Shown: positions 9,264 through 17,976 of the stretch, piece by piece | Layout: every line of letters begins with the position of its first letter | How positions within the stretch are numbered: the stretch's first letter is position 1 | NCBI RefSeq assembly: GCF_034930985.1 | Contig: NZ_JAYGIM010000009.1 | Coordinates: 1 to 64,000, forward strand | DNA length: 64,000 bases | Direction of reading: 5' to 3' | From: Arcicella lustrica | Lineage (GTDB): Bacteria > Bacteroidota > Bacteroidia > Cytophagales > Spirosomataceae | Notes under the pieces: model-generated | Seen by the model: only the letters and a program-made list of their open reading frames with translations | Database searches by the model: none | What the model was told of the DNA's origin: nothing | Program-made: the position numbers and the translations under genes

Positions 9264-9290
9264 ATTAAGAAATTCTATGAATTTCTTAAT
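9264..9290. promoter_or_regulatory. Candidate TetR operator 1
   Basis: A perfect inverted repeat has 12-nt arms (9264-9275 and 9279-9290) around a 3-nt spacer, about 90 bases upstream of the tetR start codon. TetR-family operators are typically palindromes of this size. It is followed by no U-run and lies between divergent genes, so a terminator is unlikely. Confidence 0.5.
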
Positions 9291-9393
9291 GTTAATCTAT
9301 GGTAATTTATTATTTTTAGCTTTTTGGCACAATCTTTTTAGCTCAGCTTAAATAAAAAGGGATTGATAAAAAACTAAAAACTAATTAAAACAG

Positions 9394-9430
9394 TATATTT
9401 GAAAAATGCAATTTGCAAATTGTGTTGCAT
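9394..9430 (+). promoter_or_regulatory. Candidate promoter -7 box with overlapping palindromic operator
   Basis: TATATTTG at 9394-9401 matches the Bacteroidota -7 element. A nested palindrome follows at 9406-9430: outer arms ATGCAA/TTGCAT and an inner perfect 12-mer AATTTGCAAATT. It would overlap the transcription start of the aldehyde-dehydrogenase-like gene, a position suited to repression by the divergent TetR protein. I see no good -33 element at normal spacing. Confidence 0.45.
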
Positions 9431-9452
9431 GAATTTTAAGCCTTATAATTAA

Positions 9453-10829
9453 ATGAAAGTAAGAAATCCAAGAACAGGTATATATGATTATGAAATCTCT
9501 CCACTCTCTTTTGAAACACTCCAAATAAAGGCCGATGCAATGCGTCAGGCTCAGAAAAACTGGCAAGTAATTGGTATTGAGCAAAGAATAAAAACCATTC
9601 AGCGTTGGAAAAAGGTATTAGAAAGACACCTTGAAGAAATTACAGAAGCATTGACGATTGATACTGGCAGAAAAATTGAAACCGAATCGGAAATCAATTT
9701 AGTGATGGCTGCTATCGACCAGTTTTGTGATTTAGCACATACTTATTTCAAACCTGAAGTACAAACAATTTTTCATAATAATACTTACCATATCGAAGAG
9801 TTTTCAGAGCCTTTTGAACTTGTTGCTATCATTGGTACTTGGCAATTTCCTTTACAGAATGTTATGATGCAAGTTATTCCTGCTTTATTGGCTGGGAATA
9901 CTGTGATGGTAAAGTCTTCTGAAAAAACACCAAGATTTATTAAAGTAATCGAAAAAACAATTAATGAGATTTTACATTTCAATAATCTTGTGGACTTTGT
10001 GGAAGGTGGGAAGGAGACAGGAGAAATGCTTTGTGCCATCGCTGATTCTGTCTGTTACACAGGTTCTGAAGTAAATGCAAAAAAAATTTATGAGTTAAGT
10101 GCGAAGCATTTTATTCCATCAACATTATCATTTGCAGGAAAAGGAGCGGCTATTGTTACTGAAACGGCTGATATAGAACACGCTTCATCTGCCATTTTGT
10201 GGGCTGGTGTTTTCAATTCAGGGCAGTCGGCAGATGCCATCGAAAGGGTTTATGTACATCGTAATATTCATGCTCAGTTTTTATCAAGATTAGTCGGCAA
10301 AAGTAATTTATTAACTTTGGTGTACCCAAATATTAATCATGGAGAAATCGGACCAATTATATCTGAAAAACAAGCTATGTTGATCAATGAACAATTGGCT
10401 GATGCGGTAAAAAAAGGAGCAGTGATTGTAGCAGGAGCAGCAAAATGCCTTGTGCAAAAAGGAGGATATTATTGTCGCCCAACGATTTTGACCAATGTAA
10501 ATCACCAAATGAAAATCATGAAAGAAAAGACTTATGGACCAATTTTGCCAGTAAAGTCTTTCTTAAATGAAGCACAAGCCTTGGATTTAGCCAATGATTC
10601 TGTCAGTCCGTTTACTTGTTCTGTTTTTGCAGGAAAAGATAGTGAGACAATGAAAATTGCTCATAAATTAAAAAGTAAAACGATTACTATCAATGATGCT
10701 TACTTAGAAAATAGATTTTACGGGAATCAAAAAAGCTCCAATACTTCCCATGAAATCAAGGCGGAAAATATTGGAACTTATTCATTCAAAAAATTCTTAA
10801 AAACTAAAAATTTGATTTTTAAGAAGTAA
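9453..10829 (+). CDS. Aldehyde dehydrogenase-fold protein lacking catalytic residues (probable pseudoenzyme)
   Basis: At 458 residues this is full length for class-3-type ALDHs and intact. Conserved scaffold parts remain: the cofactor lysine in VMVKSSEKTP (K154), YTGSEVNAKKI and the late YGPILPV. The catalytic positions are all changed. The usual G-Q-x-C-x-A-x-E-R motif reads GQSADAIER, with Ala260 for the nucleophilic Cys. The usual L-E-L-G-G-K reads LSFAGK, with Ser226 for the general-base Glu. The usual W-N-F-P reads WQFP, with Gln131 for the oxyanion Asn. Spacings (23 residues from 131 to K154, and 34 from 226 to 260) match the canonical enzyme. Dehydrogenase activity is therefore unlikely. 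It is probably under the divergent TetR gene. Confidence 0.88.
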   Translation: MKVRNPRTGIYDYEISPLSFETLQIKADAMRQAQKNWQVIGIEQRIKTIQRWKKVLERHLEEITEALTIDTGRKIETESEINLVMAAIDQFCDLAHTYFKPEVQTIFHNNTYHIEEFSEPFELVAIIGTWQFPLQNVMMQVIPALLAGNTVMVKSSEKTPRFIKVIEKTINEILHFNNLVDFVEGGKETGEMLCAIADSVCYTGSEVNAKKIYELSAKHFIPSTLSFAGKGAAIVTETADIEHASSAILWAGVFNSGQSADAIERVYVHRNIHAQFLSRLVGKSNLLTLVYPNINHGEIGPIISEKQAMLINEQLADAVKKGAVIVAGAAKCLVQKGGYYCRPTILTNVNHQMKIMKEKTYGPILPVKSFLNEAQALDLANDSVSPFTCSVFAGKDSETMKIAHKLKSKTITINDAYLENRFYGNQKSSNTSHEIKAENIGTYSFKKFLKTKNLIFKK

Positions 10830-10854
10830 TTCAAAAATCTGGAAGATTGGTTTG

Positions 10855-11736
10855 CTATTCAATTTTGAACCTAGCAACCATGATTCCAGTTTGAGTTTTT
10901 TTAGGAGCCATGTATTCTGCCAGTGGCTTATCGCTCACCATTACTCTTTTGAACTCAGAAGAAGCGTGTAATAAATACACTCGTCTGTCTTGTAATCTAA
11001 TGGCAAAGCCTTCGTGAGTGATGTCCAAACCATCAATATTAGTAGTAATACCAATAATATCGCCATTCAAGAGTTTGTCTTCAATACTTCTAATTTTTGC
11101 TTTAGGAATATAATAAAAATCTTGGTTACTGATTTTATTTTCTACTTTCCTAATTTTTTCTTGTAGTGCAGTATTAGTCGCATTAGGATTTTTATCCCAG
11201 TTCGTACTGATGAAATTAATATCTTTCTTCAACGGAATTCCTCCTAAACTATGCGTAATATCTTCTAAAAGTCCATCTTGATTATGCGTATAAATCCAAT
11301 CAGAAAAGTAATGTATTCTGGAATCGTATCCCTTAATCTGTCCTTTATTATAATATCTCAAACGTTTTAAATAATACTGAAATTTATCGAATGAAGTATC
11401 ATTTTTTCGGTAAGTCAAGCCCATAGCCACACAACTTTCTACGAAGGTTGAGCAGTCAAATTCTTTGAGATTAACCACTAATTTTTCTTCATCTTTACTT
11501 TCAAGCGTATAAGCTTTGTATGGTCTGTTCAGAAAACCTTTGGCGATATTCAGTGTGTATTCGTGCATATTACTGCCTTGCGCTTGCTGAATTTTCTTTT
11601 GATAAATTTCTTCATCAGATAATGGCTGTTGAAAGCTACTTCCCAGTACCAATACTGATGAAAACACAAAAACCTTGCAAGGTTTTATCAAGCTTGCAAG
11701 GTTTTGATTTAAGCTACTAAAATTAATTTTTCTCAT
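10855..11736 (-). CDS. DUF1460 (NlpC/P60-like amidase superfamily) exported protein
   Basis: This 293-residue protein matches the DUF1460 family, described as N-acetylmuramoyl-L-alanine amidase-like cell-wall hydrolases of the papain/NlpC fold. The candidate nucleophile is Cys in EFDCSTFVES and the candidate His is in DITHEGFAI. The hydrophobic signal segment (VFVFSSVLVLGSSF) starts only after about 22 residues. The long n-region is partly encoded by a palindromic DNA repeat (11669-11708). No internal ATG offers a shorter start. It is 7 bases from the SLC45-type transporter gene upstream and probably shares its transcript, though a role in maltose use is not evident. Confidence 0.8.
   Translation of the reverse strand: MRKINFSSLNQNLASLIKPCKVFVFSSVLVLGSSFQQPLSDEEIYQKKIQQAQGSNMHEYTLNIAKGFLNRPYKAYTLESKDEEKLVVNLKEFDCSTFVESCVAMGLTYRKNDTSFDKFQYYLKRLRYYNKGQIKGYDSRIHYFSDWIYTHNQDGLLEDITHSLGGIPLKKDINFISTNWDKNPNATNTALQEKIRKVENKISNQDFYYIPKAKIRSIEDKLLNGDIIGITTNIDGLDITHEGFAIRLQDRRVYLLHASSEFKRVMVSDKPLAEYMAPKKTQTGIMVARFKIE
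11669..11708. repeat. Palindromic repeat unit with partial direct copy inside the DUF1460 signal region
   Basis: An 18-nt perfect palindrome (11669-11686, core CCTTGCAAGG) is followed after 6 bases by a partial copy sharing CTTGCAAGGTTTT (11693-11705). The pair is read through in frame in the signal peptide n-region of the DUF1460 gene. Confidence 0.75.
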
Positions 11737-11743
11737 GTATTAT

Positions 11744-13045
11744 TTAATCGTTATCATCAACTCGCAGAGTGAACAATCCACCCAAAATCATTAATACTCC
11801 CCCCAGAGTAACGATATGTATTGGTTCTAATTGTACAAGTTTCATGAATTTTGGTAAACCCAAACTGGCAATTACTTGTGGAATTACAATGAAAAAATTG
11901 AAAACTCCCATGTAATATCCCATTTTATTGGCTGGTAAACTACCAGAAAGCATGGCATAAGGCATGGCTAAAATACTTGCCCATGCCAAACCTATTCCTA
12001 TAAAAGAGGGTAATAAGGCATACTTGGACGTAACAAACATGATGGAGATAAGTCCCAAGCCACCAGCAGTTAAGCAAATTAAATGTGTTAGTTTTCTTCC
12101 GAATACTTTTGCCAAACTTGGTAAAAATAAGGCAAAAACCATTGAAACGCCATTGTAAACCAAGAAACAAATCCCGACAAAGTTAGCGCCTTCATTGTAG
12201 ATTTCCGAACTGGTATCACTTGTTCCAAAAATATTTTTTGTTACTGCATTGGTCGTGAAAATCCACATACAGAACAAAGAAAACCACGAAAAGAACTGAA
12301 CAACAGCCAATTGCTTCATTACTTTTGGCATTTTAAACAATCCATTCACTGTTTCTTTTACTCCGTGCATGAAATTCATTTCATCTTTTTCTCTTTGAAA
12401 TTCTTCCATGTCTTCTGGTGGATACTCTTCTGTTTTTAGAATTGTCCAAAGAATACAAGCAAAATAAGCAAAAGCTCCGATGTAAAATGACCATCTAACA
12501 GTATCTGGAACAATTCCTTCTGGAGCGGTATTTTGTACACCAAAATAATCTAAAATAGAGGGAAGCCCAGAGGCAATCATTGCTCCAACACCAATAAAAA
12601 AGGTTTGTACCGAAAAACCAGTAGTTCTTTGCTCTTTTGGAAGCATATCGCCAACAAAAGCTCTAAACGGTTCCATAGAAACATTGATAGAAGCGTCCAT
12701 CATCCAAAGTATAGCACCAGCCATCCAAAGTACAGATGATTGTGGCATGGCAATCAACGCAATAGTTGCTAAAATGGCTCCTGCAAAAAAGAATGGTCGG
12801 CGGCGCCCCCATTTTGGATGCCAAGTACGGTCGCTCATGTAGCCAATAATTGGCTGAACTAATAATCCTGTGAGCGGAGCAGCTACCCAAAGAATAGGAA
12901 TTTCATCTGGATTAGCTCCTAAAGTTGAAAAAATACGGCTTGTATTTGCATTTTGCAGGGCAAAACCAAATTGAATACCCATAAATCCTATGCTCATGTT
13001 GATGATTTGACCAAGGCTAAGGCGGGGTTTGTTTTCTTTTGTCAT
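11744..13045 (-). CDS. SLC45-type MFS sugar (maltose/sucrose) transporter
   Basis: A 433-residue inner-membrane protein with about 12 spans. SLC45/GPH-like sugar-transporter features are GFALQNANTSRIF in helix 1, the loop MSDRTWHPKWGRRRPFF, and MLSGSLPANKMGYYMG in the second half. The family imports maltose or sucrose with protons. It lies 57 bases downstream of an exported GH13 amylase and near pgmB and GH65 maltose phosphorylase, which together make maltose the likely substrate (inference from context). A long central loop (EEYPPEDMEEFQREKDE) joins the two six-helix halves. Confidence 0.85.
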   Translation of the reverse strand: MTKENKPRLSLGQIINMSIGFMGIQFGFALQNANTSRIFSTLGANPDEIPILWVAAPLTGLLVQPIIGYMSDRTWHPKWGRRRPFFFAGAILATIALIAMPQSSVLWMAGAILWMMDASINVSMEPFRAFVGDMLPKEQRTTGFSVQTFFIGVGAMIASGLPSILDYFGVQNTAPEGIVPDTVRWSFYIGAFAYFACILWTILKTEEYPPEDMEEFQREKDEMNFMHGVKETVNGLFKMPKVMKQLAVVQFFSWFSLFCMWIFTTNAVTKNIFGTSDTSSEIYNEGANFVGICFLVYNGVSMVFALFLPSLAKVFGRKLTHLICLTAGGLGLISIMFVTSKYALLPSFIGIGLAWASILAMPYAMLSGSLPANKMGYYMGVFNFFIVIPQVIASLGLPKFMKLVQLEPIHIVTLGGVLMILGGLFTLRVDDND

Positions 13046-13101
13046 AAAATGGTTAATGATGTAATTAATCCCTCAAATTAATAAAATATTAAAGATATAT
13101 T

Positions 13102-15009
13102 CTATTTTTTCTGAGAAATTTCATAAATAAGCACTGAATTTGGTTGAATTGTTACAGGAATTGTTTGATTAGCATTTTGACTAAACTGTTCTTTCTGATT
13201 GAATTTTCCTTTGAAAGTTGATTCTTTACTAGGATTTAAACCCATCGAAGTCCAAGCTCCTTCTGGAATCACTAAATCAAATGTTTTACTTTGGAAATGG
13301 TCGAAATTACAAACGAATAAAAGTTTTTGTTTTCCTGCATAACGGAGGTAACTATACACTTTTTTGCGGTCGTAATTACCTTGTTGAATATATTGTAAAT
13401 CGAAGAAAGAACCTGTTTTGACGGCTTCTGAAGTATTCACAAACTTGATTAAATCACCATAGAATTTTCTTAAATCCTTTTGTTCTTCTGTCAAAAGTTT
13501 GCCATCAAATTTGCCATTGTTCATCCAATTTTGATGCGATTTTACACCCCAGAAATCAAACATAGAAGTACGGTCGTCAGCAGTATTAAAACCTTCTGGT
13601 TCTTTGGCAGATTCCCCTAATTCTTGTCCGAAGTAAATCATAATTGGACCCGTATGAAGAGTAGCCGTTACAACCATTGCTGGCACAGCCGAGAAAGGAT
13701 AACCTTTAGCGAATGCAGGAGTATTAATTCTTACTTCATCATGATTTTCTAAAAACCTCAACATGTGTTCTGAAATATCACCAGATTCATGTTGCCAAAC
13801 TCTTGTAATACTTTCTACGCTGGCATCATGTTTATTTTCTACCAAATGACGAAGTCCATCATACAAACCAACTTTATCATATAAGTAATCAAAACCTCCA
13901 ATTTTGATGTAATTGTGATATTCGTTCGGGTTATAAATTTCTGCAATGAAAATAATATCTGGATAGCTTTTCTTTACTTCTGCAATCGCATATTGCCAGA
14001 ATTCATAAGGAACCATTTCAGCCATATCGCAACGGAAGCCATCTGTTCCTTTTGCTGCCCAATATTTCAAAATGTCAACCATTTTCAACCAAGTATTTGG
14101 AATTGGGTCGAAATGTTTTTGTCTGCCATTTTGAATGTCTACTCCGTAATTGAGTTTTACCGTTTCAAACCAATCATCAATGGTTGGATGAGAAGAGAAA
14201 ACATCATTACCTGAAACTTTCGCTGGACTTTCTAAGTATGGAAAATCTGCTTTTACAGGAGAATTTACTCCTGCTGGAATTTGAAATTGCGTATTTGGTA
14301 AATAATAAAAATTATTTTGTGGGTCGAAAGATTTTGTAGTATCATCCGTTTCTGCAAAATCTTTTACTCCTTTCGGTTTCATGTCAGAATGATATACTCT
14401 TGCCACATGATTAGGCACAAAATCCATGATTAATTTCAAATCATTTTGATGAATTCTATCAACCATTGCCGAAAACTCCTCCATTCTTTTTTTAGGCTTT
14501 TCAGCAAAAAATGGATTTACATCATAATAATCTTTAATGGCAAATGGCGAACCACTTCTACCTTTTACTACATCAGGATGATCTTTTGGAATACCATAAG
14601 CTGTCAAATCTTCCATCGTGGCATGTTCAATCAAACCTGTCATGTACAAATGTGAATAACCAAAATCCTTGAGTTTTTTCAAGGCTAAATCATTAATATC
14701 AGAAAATTTAGTAACGCCATTTTCAGCTGCCGAACCATTAAATTTGTTCGTAGCATTCTTGTTTCCCCAAAGGTGAAACATCATTTGTAAGATTACTAAT
14801 TTGTCGTTTTTGCTATTTGTCATATTTTTCGGGACTATTTTTTTGCTGGTTTTCGGGACTATATTTTTGAATTTACTATAATTCTCGGTTTTGACAATAG
14901 CATTTTGTTTTGGACTTGCTAATGCAGGATTGTTCGTCTGTGCATTTATGCCAAAAAAGGCAAAAATGAAGCCTAATAAAGTTGCGACTTTGATTGTATT
15001 TTGAGACAT
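13102..15009 (-). CDS. Exported GH13 alpha-amylase-family enzyme
   Basis: A 635-residue protein with a signal peptide (about 1-24, ending GINAQ) and a Ser/Lys-rich linker to about residue 65. The GH13 barrel follows: region I in IMDFVPNHV, nucleophile Asp328 in FRCDMAEM, acid/base Glu357 in FIAEIYN and transition-state Asp424 in FLENHDE. The C-terminal beta-sandwich occupies roughly the last 90 residues. It should hydrolyse alpha-1,4-glucans to short maltodextrins or maltose outside the cytoplasm. It heads a minus-strand group with the SLC45 transporter and is divergent from a second GH13 gene, with a 237-base shared regulatory gap. Confidence 0.9.
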   Translation of the reverse strand: MSQNTIKVATLLGFIFAFFGINAQTNNPALASPKQNAIVKTENYSKFKNIVPKTSKKIVPKNMTNSKNDKLVILQMMFHLWGNKNATNKFNGSAAENGVTKFSDINDLALKKLKDFGYSHLYMTGLIEHATMEDLTAYGIPKDHPDVVKGRSGSPFAIKDYYDVNPFFAEKPKKRMEEFSAMVDRIHQNDLKLIMDFVPNHVARVYHSDMKPKGVKDFAETDDTTKSFDPQNNFYYLPNTQFQIPAGVNSPVKADFPYLESPAKVSGNDVFSSHPTIDDWFETVKLNYGVDIQNGRQKHFDPIPNTWLKMVDILKYWAAKGTDGFRCDMAEMVPYEFWQYAIAEVKKSYPDIIFIAEIYNPNEYHNYIKIGGFDYLYDKVGLYDGLRHLVENKHDASVESITRVWQHESGDISEHMLRFLENHDEVRINTPAFAKGYPFSAVPAMVVTATLHTGPIMIYFGQELGESAKEPEGFNTADDRTSMFDFWGVKSHQNWMNNGKFDGKLLTEEQKDLRKFYGDLIKFVNTSEAVKTGSFFDLQYIQQGNYDRKKVYSYLRYAGKQKLLFVCNFDHFQSKTFDLVIPEGAWTSMGLNPSKESTFKGKFNQKEQFSQNANQTIPVTIQPNSVLIYEISQKK

Positions 15010-15050
15010 TTTTAGAATAAAATTTGGGTATTAGGACAGATTAGCACAGA

Positions 15051-15080
15051 TTCGTTTCTTTTAGCTTTATTTTATCTTTG
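15051..15080 (+). promoter_or_regulatory. Candidate promoter for the SusA-like GH13 gene
   Basis: TTCG at 15051-15054 (three of four bases of TTTG) and TATCTTTG at 15073-15080 are separated by 18 bases, close to the Bacteroidota consensus. It lies 167 bases before the chosen ATG. A TTG at 15088 would extend the protein by 53 residues, but that sits at the probable transcription start and is unlikely to be used. Confidence 0.5.
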
Positions 15081-15246
15081 CATAAAATTGCTTACAATTT
15101 ATGATTTTATTATTAGGAAATTCTTGAAATTATTTGAAAAATTGCATCAACGATACTCTTTTAAACTAAGAATTCTGAATAAAAAAATCAAATTTTGTCT
15201 GTATTTCTTCGGATTGATTGTATATCCATTAACCATTTCAAAACAC

Positions 15247-17151
15247 ATGAAAAAAACAATTTTCTCCATTATTTTCACTTGCTTGCTGACAAGCCTGTTT
15301 GCACAAACGCCAAGTGTTCAGCGTATTAATCCAAGTAATTGGTGGGTTGGTATGAAAAATCCTAAATTACAACTGTTAGTTTATGGAAAGAATATTGCTG
15401 GCAGTGATGTAAAAATCAGTTATCAAGGAGTTTCGCTAGAAAAAGTTAATGAAGTTGAAAATCCTAATTACTTATTTCTTGATTTAAATATTGCGCCTAA
15501 TACACAAGCTGGACAAATGTTAATTGAATTGTCAAAAAACATTAAAGTTCAGAAAGGAAAGAAATCGGTCGTTGATCAAATGGTGAAAATTACGTATCCA
15601 TTTCAACTAAAAGTACGTGACCAAAAGCCCCAAGAAATCAATTCAAAAGATTTTATTTACTTGATTCTGCCAGACCGTTTTGCTAACGGAGACCCGAGTA
15701 ACGATAAATTTGCCGACATGGCAGACCCAGAATCTGACCGAAAAAATCCTTTTTTACGTCACGGCGGAGATTTATTAGGCATACAAAATCATTTGGATTA
15801 TGTAAAAGAACTAGGGGCAACAACTATTTGGTTGAATCCTGTGGTTGAAAATAACCAACCACAAACCAATGAAGGAGGAGCAATGCGTTCGGCTTATCAC
15901 GGTTATGGTTTTACAGACCACTATAATGTTGATAAACGTTTGGGCGGAAATGAGGCTTATAGAAAACTAATCGAAGCGGCTCATGCCAAAGGTTTGAAGA
16001 TTATTCAAGATGCAGTTTACAATCACGTTGGAATTAATCACTGGATTTTGAAAGATTTACCGATGAAAAATTGGTTGAATCAATGGGATACTTATACCAA
16101 TACTTCTTATCGTGATGAACCAGTTGTTGATATTTTACATGGTTCTGCCGCCGATTTTAAAGTACAACAAAATGGTTGGTTTGTGCCTTTCTTGCCTGAT
16201 TTGAATCATAAAAATGAATTTGTTGCTAATTTTTTAATTCAACACGCACTTTGGACAGTTGAAAATTTTGGTATTGATGGCTGGAGAATTGATACGTATC
16301 AATACAATGATTTGAATTTTATGAATCGTTGCAATGCTGCCTTGGCAGAAGAATATCCAAAAATGTTTATCACAGGTGAAAACTCTGTACAAAGTGCCTA
16401 CTCACAAGCTTACTTTGCTAAAAATAATTTGAATGTTCCGTTTAAAAGCACTTTACCTTCTGCGAATGATTTTGTGCTTTTCAACGCAATCAACGATGCA
16501 CTGAACCAAGGTTTTGATTGGGGAAAAGGTTTTAATCGTTTGTATTCAACTTTGGCAATGGATGCTTTGTATGAAGATGCGAATTTGAACATGACTTTTC
16601 TGGATAATCATGACATGGATAGATTTTACTCGGTCATTGGCGAAGATTTCAATAAATATAAATTAGGCGTTGGCTTTTTATTAACTACTCGTGGCGTGCC
16701 TCATTTATATTATGGTACGGAAAACTTGACGAAAAACTTCAAAAACCCATCTGATGCAGAAGTACGCAAAGATTTTGAAGGTGGTTGGGCAGACGATAAA
16801 GTAAACAAATTTTTAGCTTCTGGTAGAACTGAAAAAGAAAACGAAGCTTTTGATTTTGTAAAAAAACTAGCCAATTATAGAAAAACCAGCGAAGCCATCA
16901 CAACAGGGAAATTAACACAATTTTTACCACAAGACGGAATTTATGTGTACTTTAGATATACAGATAGTCAAACAGTAATGGTAATTATGAGTCAAAGTAA
17001 AGATGATAAAAGCCTTGATACACAAAGATTTTCGGAAAGAATGTCAGGTTTTACTTCGGCAAAAAATATTATGACAGATTCATCAGTAGGTGATTTGGAA
17101 AGTCTGAAAATCCCAGCAATGTCAATTACAATACTTGAATTACAAAAATAA
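15247..17151 (+). CDS. Periplasmic GH13 neopullulanase/cyclomaltodextrinase (SusA-like)
   Basis: I start this gene at the ATG of MKKTIFSIIFTCLLTSLFAQ, a clean signal peptide, giving 634 residues. Residues of about 22-130 form the cyclomaltodextrinase N-terminal beta-sandwich (RINPSNWWVGMKNPKLQLLVYG). The GH13 barrel has QDAVYNHVG, nucleophile Asp349 in GWRIDTYQ, acid/base Glu378 in FITGENSV and Asp456 in FLDNHDMDR. The family cuts pullulan, cyclodextrins and maltodextrins. It is divergent from another GH13 gene and upstream of pgmB and the maltose phosphorylase, so it likely feeds maltose into that pathway. The open frame upstream of the ATG has no signal-like character. Confidence 0.9.
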   Translation: MKKTIFSIIFTCLLTSLFAQTPSVQRINPSNWWVGMKNPKLQLLVYGKNIAGSDVKISYQGVSLEKVNEVENPNYLFLDLNIAPNTQAGQMLIELSKNIKVQKGKKSVVDQMVKITYPFQLKVRDQKPQEINSKDFIYLILPDRFANGDPSNDKFADMADPESDRKNPFLRHGGDLLGIQNHLDYVKELGATTIWLNPVVENNQPQTNEGGAMRSAYHGYGFTDHYNVDKRLGGNEAYRKLIEAAHAKGLKIIQDAVYNHVGINHWILKDLPMKNWLNQWDTYTNTSYRDEPVVDILHGSAADFKVQQNGWFVPFLPDLNHKNEFVANFLIQHALWTVENFGIDGWRIDTYQYNDLNFMNRCNAALAEEYPKMFITGENSVQSAYSQAYFAKNNLNVPFKSTLPSANDFVLFNAINDALNQGFDWGKGFNRLYSTLAMDALYEDANLNMTFLDNHDMDRFYSVIGEDFNKYKLGVGFLLTTRGVPHLYYGTENLTKNFKNPSDAEVRKDFEGGWADDKVNKFLASGRTEKENEAFDFVKKLANYRKTSEAITTGKLTQFLPQDGIYVYFRYTDSQTVMVIMSQSKDDKSLDTQRFSERMSGFTSAKNIMTDSSVGDLESLKIPAMSITILELQK

Positions 17152-17170
17152 AATATATCCTTACAAATAT

Positions 17171-17308
17171 AATTGTGAATTAGTGATTGAGTGAGTTGTG
17201 ATTAAGGTATGTTAAAATTTTTATTTGGTTTATTTCTTAAAAGATATTTTCATGAAAGAAATAACATATTCGAAGTCCGATAATTCACTCAATCACTAAC
17301 TCACAATT
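17171..17308. repeat. Long imperfect inverted repeat upstream of pgmB
   Basis: Arms 17171-17196 and 17283-17308 pair at 24 of 26 positions. Each arm consists of the reiterated words GTGAATTAGTGATTGAGTGA. The loop of 86 bases holds a smaller stem (TATTTCTT/AAGAAATA). It ends 20 bases before the pgmB start codon, so an mRNA fold could matter for translation. It is not a typical terminator because no U-run follows. Confidence 0.7.
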
Positions 17309-17328
17309 CACTAACTAAAAAAATCCAC

Positions 17329-17976
17329 ATGACAAAGATTAAAGCTTGCCTTTTCGATTTAGATGGCGTAATTGTTGATACAGCAGTATATCATTTTCAA
17401 GCTTGGAGACGCTTGGCAAACGAATTAGGTTTTGATTTTACCGAACACCAAAATGAACAATTAAAAGGTATTTCAAGAATGGAGTCCTTAGAATTGATTC
17501 TCAACTGGGGAAATGTTAGCTTAACAGAAGCGGAAAAAGTGGAATGGGCAACTCGCAAAAATGATTGGTATTTGGATTTAGTGAAGTTGATGACACCTAA
17601 TGAAGTATTGCCAGGAGTAGCTAAATTCTTAACTGACCTTCGTGAAGCTGGCATTAAAATCGCTTTAGGTTCGGCAAGTAAAAACTCTAAATTGATTTTA
17701 GAAAGAATCAATATGTTGGATTATTTTGATGCTATTATTGATGGAAATAACATCACAAAAGGAAAACCTGACCCACAAGTATTTTTAATGGGAGCAGAAG
17801 CAACCAATGCTTTACCAAGCGAATGTGTTGTTTTTGAAGATGCAGTAGCAGGCGTTCAAGCTGCGAAAGCAGGTGGAATGAAAGCGATAGGAGTAGGTTC
17901 TGCGGATGTTTTAACAGAAGCAGATTTTGTTATTGCTACTTTTGAGGAAATGACTTTAGAAAGGTTAAACTTTTAG
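17329..17976 (+). CDS. pgmB: Beta-phosphoglucomutase (HAD superfamily)
   Basis: This 215-residue HAD phosphatase-fold enzyme has nucleophile Asp10 and acid/base Asp12 in FDLDGVIVD, a cap domain with HFQAWRRLANELG and GISRMESLE, then GSASKNS and GKPDPQVF with VFEDAVAGVQAA for the remaining HAD motifs. The cap sequence is typical of beta-PGM, which converts beta-glucose-1-phosphate to glucose-6-phosphate. It lies between the SusA-like hydrolase and the GH65 phosphorylase, exactly the partner expected. It is probably cytosolic and co-regulated with its neighbours, although a long inverted repeat precedes it. Confidence 0.92.
   Translation: MTKIKACLFDLDGVIVDTAVYHFQAWRRLANELGFDFTEHQNEQLKGISRMESLELILNWGNVSLTEAEKVEWATRKNDWYLDLVKLMTPNEVLPGVAKFLTDLREAGIKIALGSASKNSKLILERINMLDYFDAIIDGNNITKGKPDPQVFLMGAEATNALPSECVVFEDAVAGVQAAKAGGMKAIGVGSADVLTEADFVIATFEEMTLERLNF

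Noticed and set aside
9453..10829. Pseudogene status for the ALDH-like gene
   Set aside because: The frame is intact and full length with conserved scaffold motifs. Specific loss of the catalytic residues fits a pseudoenzyme better than decay.
15088..15246. Upstream extension of the SusA-like protein from a TTG
   Set aside because: The extra 53 residues hide a clean signal peptide in the interior and would begin at the predicted transcription start.
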